From Gemmatimonadota bacterium (lineage in GTDB: Bacteria > Gemmatimonadota > Gemmatimonadetes > Gemmatimonadales > GWC2-71-9): DNA of 9,558 bases. Both the position numbers and the translations under genes were made by a program. The DNA lies in NCBI GenBank assembly GCA_016180765.1, contig JACPAP010000255.1, forward strand, positions 1-9,558, read 5' to 3'. The notes below the pieces were generated by a model. The model was given only the letters and a program-made list of their open reading frames with translations, ran no database searches and was not told the origin of the DNA. Every line of letters begins with the position of its first letter. Positions within the stretch are counted from its first letter, which is position 1. Positions 7,601 through 9,558 of this stretch are shown here, in pieces.

Positions 7601-8114
7601 CCGAGGACGGCAGAAGTGACACGCCTGGCTCCCGGGCGGCGATCGCCTCGGAGAAGCTCTTGACCGGCGCGGTTTCGATCACGTCCGCGCGCACCGTCGC
7701 GATGGTGTTGCCCAGCTGCTTGCGTTCCGCCGCGGCGCCGGTGCCGGTGACCACCACTTCGTCGAGCGCGATCACGGAGGTGTTGAGCGCAAAGTCCACG
7801 GTCACGGCCTGCCCGCCGACCACCATCGTGGTGGCCAGCGCGCTGCTGTAACCGGGAGCGCGCACTCGGACCTGCGCCCCGCCCGCCGGTACGCCGGCCA
7901 ACTCGAACCGACCTTGGGCGTCGGTCGTGGTCGACATCTGCGTGCCCGGAACAAAGACCTGCACGCCCGCTACTGGCCGCTGCGAGGACGCTTCGCGGAC
8001 GGTGCCGCGAAGGGTGCCCCGCTGCTGCGCCGTCGCGGGCGCTGCGTTCGCGACCCACAGGGCCAACGCCCCGGCGATCATGAACGCCCACTTGAACAAC
8101 GCGTGATACTTCAA
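4689..8114 (-). CDS. SusC/RagA-type TonB-dependent outer membrane transporter
   Basis: The 1141-aa protein has a signal peptide (MKYHALFKW to ATA, cleavage near Ala29/Gln30). A carboxypeptidase-regulatory-like domain follows (about 32-111: GTLRGTVREASSQRPVAGVQ to FELAGVPAGG). Next come a TonB-box-like DEVVVTGTG (118-126) and the plug (about 130-260: EPGVSLLPSSG, RVRIRGNASLSMNNEP with VVYVDGVRID, and EILKGAAAATLYGSEASAG). A long 22-strand-type barrel ends in VALSARFGF, with the terminal aromatic needed for BAM assembly. These are hallmarks of SusC. It imports a SusD-captured substrate using TonB energy. The start is TTG (8114) with no good ribosome site: GGAGG (8132-8136) is 17 nt away. ATG Met12 (8081) is an alternative that still leaves a signal peptide. 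TTG is favoured because its codons match the ATG start of the left-edge paralogue. Acidic loops DTNRDGVPDTRAE and DDNNGDGDF may bind calcium. Confidence 0.95.
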   Translation of the reverse strand: MKYHALFKWAFMIAGALALWVANAAPATAQQRGTLRGTVREASSQRPVAGVQVFVPGTQMSTTTDAQGRFELAGVPAGGAQVRVRAPGYSSALATTMVVGGQAVTVDFALNTSVIALDEVVVTGTGAAAERKQLGNTIATVRADVIETAPVKSFSEAIAAREPGVSLLPSSGMAGEGARVRIRGNASLSMNNEPVVYVDGVRIDAGSVGFQPTGQVSMLDNINPETIERVEILKGAAAATLYGSEASAGVIQIFTKKGTQGRPRFSFRIDQGGSRFPADRMKDNWGFARNQAQADRLNAIHRGTAVDANGNPVATIQPFQVVGFPNVSSKSTWATGYDASYSATVAGGGADAVYNLAVRFTRDNGPFDVSEVVGPFFIDQLPFEPGKIDFNRKWHGSGNVTLFPKDRVTLSAGFFFTDVQHQTPANANNIYGVTGATLFAKPETGNCARSIDRGLGGAFGEDPDRPGHCAGPGNPWGNVAFATVRENAFSEDQAHVDHFNANLRAGYTPVQGRLSMDLTLGVDITNSREHQFVPWGNNVDVFSTRVPLGHKSLQSRFNRELSVDYKANWTKSFGIFSSQLTVGGQGFISKAHFRSGFGGDFPGPGLEVAGAGARQSTGEFFSEIVNLGLMGQEQVGINEWWFITLGGRWDRNSAFGENTTGQLYPKVSTSIVVSDLPNWTSTTLSTLRFRGALGRSGLQPGAFDRFTTFGPSTSQLGAGLSPRNLGNPDLKPEVTTEWEAGVEVGLVDNRVALDVTRWERTTIDALVSRQFAVTGGFLAPQLSNIGELEAKGWDLKLNALVYDRPGFSVNLFANGAYLFQRIVDMGGAPPIKVGGAYPRYRNWLWEGQAPGVLLGALVIQPCGQTQHTKCLGPGQVPFDTNRDGVPDTRAELEAYLSVPRSIDLFNSPSGIGPLLDDNNGDGDFLNNCMGPMFSPNKGNTKILKDKDGNDYEYCLTKATPDWTGAFGAEFTIRRNVQINALFEYRAGNFFVSNLTDAFRNTNPLIGRNNQRPAELEATLLNPASTPAERADAALEYATLYKELTPYDGMNLAEKADFIRWREVGITYTAPASFAQKLGFSNMAFTLSARNLALFTGYTGIDPEMNAVSSRGGGLSGNFLDGVEAFSSPIPRRVALSARFGF

Positions 8115-8256
8115 CCGGCTGCCAGAGAGGGCCTCCAGCGATCACGTGTGTTAAAGATTCTATCGTTTTTTTGTGAACGGAGGTTCAACCGCCAAACTGC
8201 GGCCTCTGCAACGATTTGTCAACCGGGGTACCCAGCGAGTACCTAACGCAGTGTGG
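8113..8256 (-). repeat. Leader of the in-window susC, copy B of the duplicated leader
   Basis: Diverged copy of 83-229, oriented the same way relative to its susC. It joins directly to the coding start because the 67 nt equivalent to about 17-83 of copy A are absent. It holds the GGTTGACAAA box (8215-8224) and an A-rich tract on the minus strand (8164-8172). The overlapping gene start at 8098-8114 matches copy A over 16 nt. Confidence 0.75.
8194..8222 (-). promoter_or_regulatory. Candidate susCD promoter
   Basis: The minus strand carries a perfect -35 TTGACA (8222-8217), a 17-nt spacer and a poor -10 CAGTTT (8199-8194). The -35 and its flanks (GGTTGACAAA) are conserved in the other leader. 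A better -10, TAGAAT (8162-8157), lies downstream, but its nearest -35 (TTGAAC, 8188-8183) is 20 nt away, longer than usual. Start-site choice is therefore uncertain. Confidence 0.4.
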
Positions 8257-8382
8257 GGCAACCTGTTGGCTGCTGTGGACAGTCACTGGGAATAGGGCCG
8301 GAGCCAGGTGGGTAATTGATGAATCTCGAATGATGACCGTCCTGTACTGGACGATGTCGCAAGCGCGCGGCTCACCCCCCAG
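8257..8382. other. Intergenic stretch with no gene seen
   Basis: This lies between the leader similarity and the stop of the DUF2723 gene. It contains a short near-palindrome (8338-8353, CGTCC and GGACG arms around TGTACT) without a following T-run on either strand. I see no gene, RNA or convincing terminator here. Confidence 0.5.
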
Positions 8383-9558
8383 TCACCGGAACGCCGCGAT
8401 CCCGAAACTGGTGTTCGCCAACACCGCCTGCGCCAGGCTGTCCGCTCGCGCCGCCAGCGCGGGATTCGCCCGCAGGTCTCCCTGTGGTACTCGGGCCAGA
8501 TCCGCGTACACGGCGTACGTCAGCCCGTACACCACGAGCATGCTCTCGGACGGGCGGTCGCTCCACCCAAGAGGCCGCCGCCGGGCGGCGCTCTCCGCGT
8601 GATAGACGTAGAACAGCAGTGTCCGCGTTCGTGCCAGGTCGATCCAGCCAAGGCGGCGGTCGAACACCAGCCCGGGGGCCGGCCGCACCGGCATCGGCAC
8701 GAGCTTCCGGGCCAGCCCCTGAGTCACCAGATAGGCCGTGAACCCCATGTCGTCCGGGTAGCCGCCGGCCGTGCGTGAGAAGTAGATCGGTCGCTTCCCC
8801 AGGTTGTCGCGAATCAGCTGGAAAGTCGCGAGGTCATCCCGGAGCAGAGTCGTGGGTTGCAGCCGGATAACCAAGGAGTCTACGCGGAACTCGGTAGGTC
8901 GCGACAGCGGATAAACCTCGGGGAGGGCGTCGAGCTGCTGGTCGGTGAGCGAGAACGGCCGGCCGGTGGGCGCGGGCCACGGTTGGCCGCGGTAGGGCAG
9001 GGCCGCTGCCGCGGTGTCGAACGGAAAGGTCGGCCGCCGGTTGATCTGGCGGAGATGCCAATCGGTCCGCATCAGCGATTGGGTGGCGACGATCACGTCC
9101 CGGCGCACACCCTCCACCTCCTGGGCGTACCACAGGGGGAAGGTGTCGTTGTCGCCCGCGGTGATGAGGATGGCGTAGGGCTCCACCGATTGCAGCAAGT
9201 CGATGGCGAAGTCCCGTGGCAGGGTTTCACCGGCGCGGGACGCGCTGATGCGGTTGCCGGCCACCGGGACCAGGCCGAGCGCCAACGCCGGCGCCGCCAA
9301 GCGCCAGCCCCGCACGCCGGCGGCGCTCCGGGGCAGGTCCGGCAGGCGCGGGATGATCCACCAGGCCAGGGTCTCGACCAGCACACCCAAACCGACGGCC
9401 ACCCAGATGCCCCACAAGAGGAATGAGGCGACGAAGAAGTAGTCGCGCTCCCGCACCTCCCGCTCGAGGTTGTCGGCCGGCCGGTACGAGAACCCGTACT
9501 TGAAGTTGAGGTAGTACACCAGGACCACGGTGATGGTGAACATGAGCGCCAGCATGGC
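8383..9558 (-). CDS. DUF2723 / GT117 (TMEM260-like) membrane glycosyltransferase, C-terminal part
   Basis: The visible 391 codons are the C-terminal part of a larger integral membrane protein; the N-terminus lies beyond the right edge, and an internal Met at 9553-9555 is probably not the start. Hydrophobic helices are visible at about residues 1-20 (LMFTITVVLVYYL), 39-68 (a segment containing FVASFLLWGIWVAVGLGVLV) and 84-99. The family signatures RDYFF and ITAGDNDTFPLWYAQEVEGV with RRDVIV follow, then a soluble C-terminal region ending TSFGIAAFR. The Pfam family contains human TMEM260, a protein O-mannosyltransferase, so a role in glycosylating exported proteins or envelope glycans is plausible but not shown. 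It is co-directional with susCD but separated by 268 nt with a promoter candidate, so probably a separate unit. The stop is TGA at 8383-8385. Confidence 0.88.
   Translation of the reverse strand, partial: AMLALMFTITVVLVYYLNFKYGFSYRPADNLEREVRERDYFFVASFLLWGIWVAVGLGVLVETLAWWIIPRLPDLPRSAAGVRGWRLAAPALALGLVPVAGNRISASRAGETLPRDFAIDLLQSVEPYAILITAGDNDTFPLWYAQEVEGVRRDVIVATQSLMRTDWHLRQINRRPTFPFDTAAAALPYRGQPWPAPTGRPFSLTDQQLDALPEVYPLSRPTEFRVDSLVIRLQPTTLLRDDLATFQLIRDNLGKRPIYFSRTAGGYPDDMGFTAYLVTQGLARKLVPMPVRPAPGLVFDRRLGWIDLARTRTLLFYVYHAESAARRRPLGWSDRPSESMLVVYGLTYAVYADLARVPQGDLRANPALAARADSLAQAVLANTSFGIAAFR

Noticed and set aside
6339..7619. 426-codon plus-strand open frame opposite susC
   Set aside because: It lies wholly within the well-supported SusC coding region, has no recognisable domain, and its Arg/His/Val-rich composition is that of a high-GC shadow.
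8143..8148. CACGTG palindrome before the susC start
   Set aside because: A 6-bp palindrome is expected by chance, and the other leader has CACGCG at this place, so it is not conserved.
8338..8353. Near-palindrome CGTCC-TGTACT-GGACG as a terminator for the DUF2723 gene
   Set aside because: The stem is only 5 bp firm with no T-run after it on either strand; too weak to call a terminator or operator.
1..9558. CRISPR arrays, tRNA, rRNA genes or phage defence genes
   Set aside because: No regularly spaced repeats, no tRNA-like cloverleaf or rRNA sequence, and no defence-type domain was found on either strand.

Overview
The window looks like chromosomal DNA from a high-GC, Gram-negative bacterium, most likely Gemmatimonadota. 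The grounds are a SusC/SusD pair whose SusD begins its mature part with a CGGLLDVSNPNN-type sequence, a carboxypeptidase-regulatory-like protein with a plug-like C-terminus, and a GT117/DUF2723 membrane protein. The phylum is inferred from family knowledge, not proven.

Right part (3270-9558, all minus strand) is intact. It reads leftwards as the C-terminal half of a DUF2723 (TMEM260-like) membrane glycosyltransferase running off the right edge, a 268-nt intergenic leader with a TTGACA promoter candidate, a 1141-aa SusC/RagA-type TonB-dependent transporter, a 30-nt gap, and a 462-aa SusD/RagB lipoprotein. SusC and SusD form one operon for uptake of an unknown substrate. A 10-bp-stem bidirectional terminator at 3211-3236 separates it from the convergent plus-strand gene.

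Middle-left part (about 219-3189, plus strand) is degraded. A carboxypeptidase-regulatory-like/plug-like protein (ending at 1343) carries two frameshifts and one internal stop and lacks a signal peptide. A dead IS630-family element (1457-2693, TA target duplication inside CTAG) has landed exactly between the Shine-Dalgarno sequence (1444-1448) and the ATG (2698) of a small uncharacterised lipoprotein gene. The IS transposase has two +1 frameshifts in short homopolymers and a C-terminal deletion.

Left edge (1-230, minus strand) holds the start of a second SusC-like gene (ATG AAG TAT CAC GCG, with a perfect AAGGAGG site) and its leader. That leader is a diverged copy of the leader of the in-window susC, including the same GGTTGACAAA box. 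The in-window copy lacks 67 nt, a loss that removed the Shine-Dalgarno sequence and turned the ATG into TTG. The locus is therefore a tandem pair of paralogous susC transcription units with degraded plus-strand genes and an IS trapped between them.
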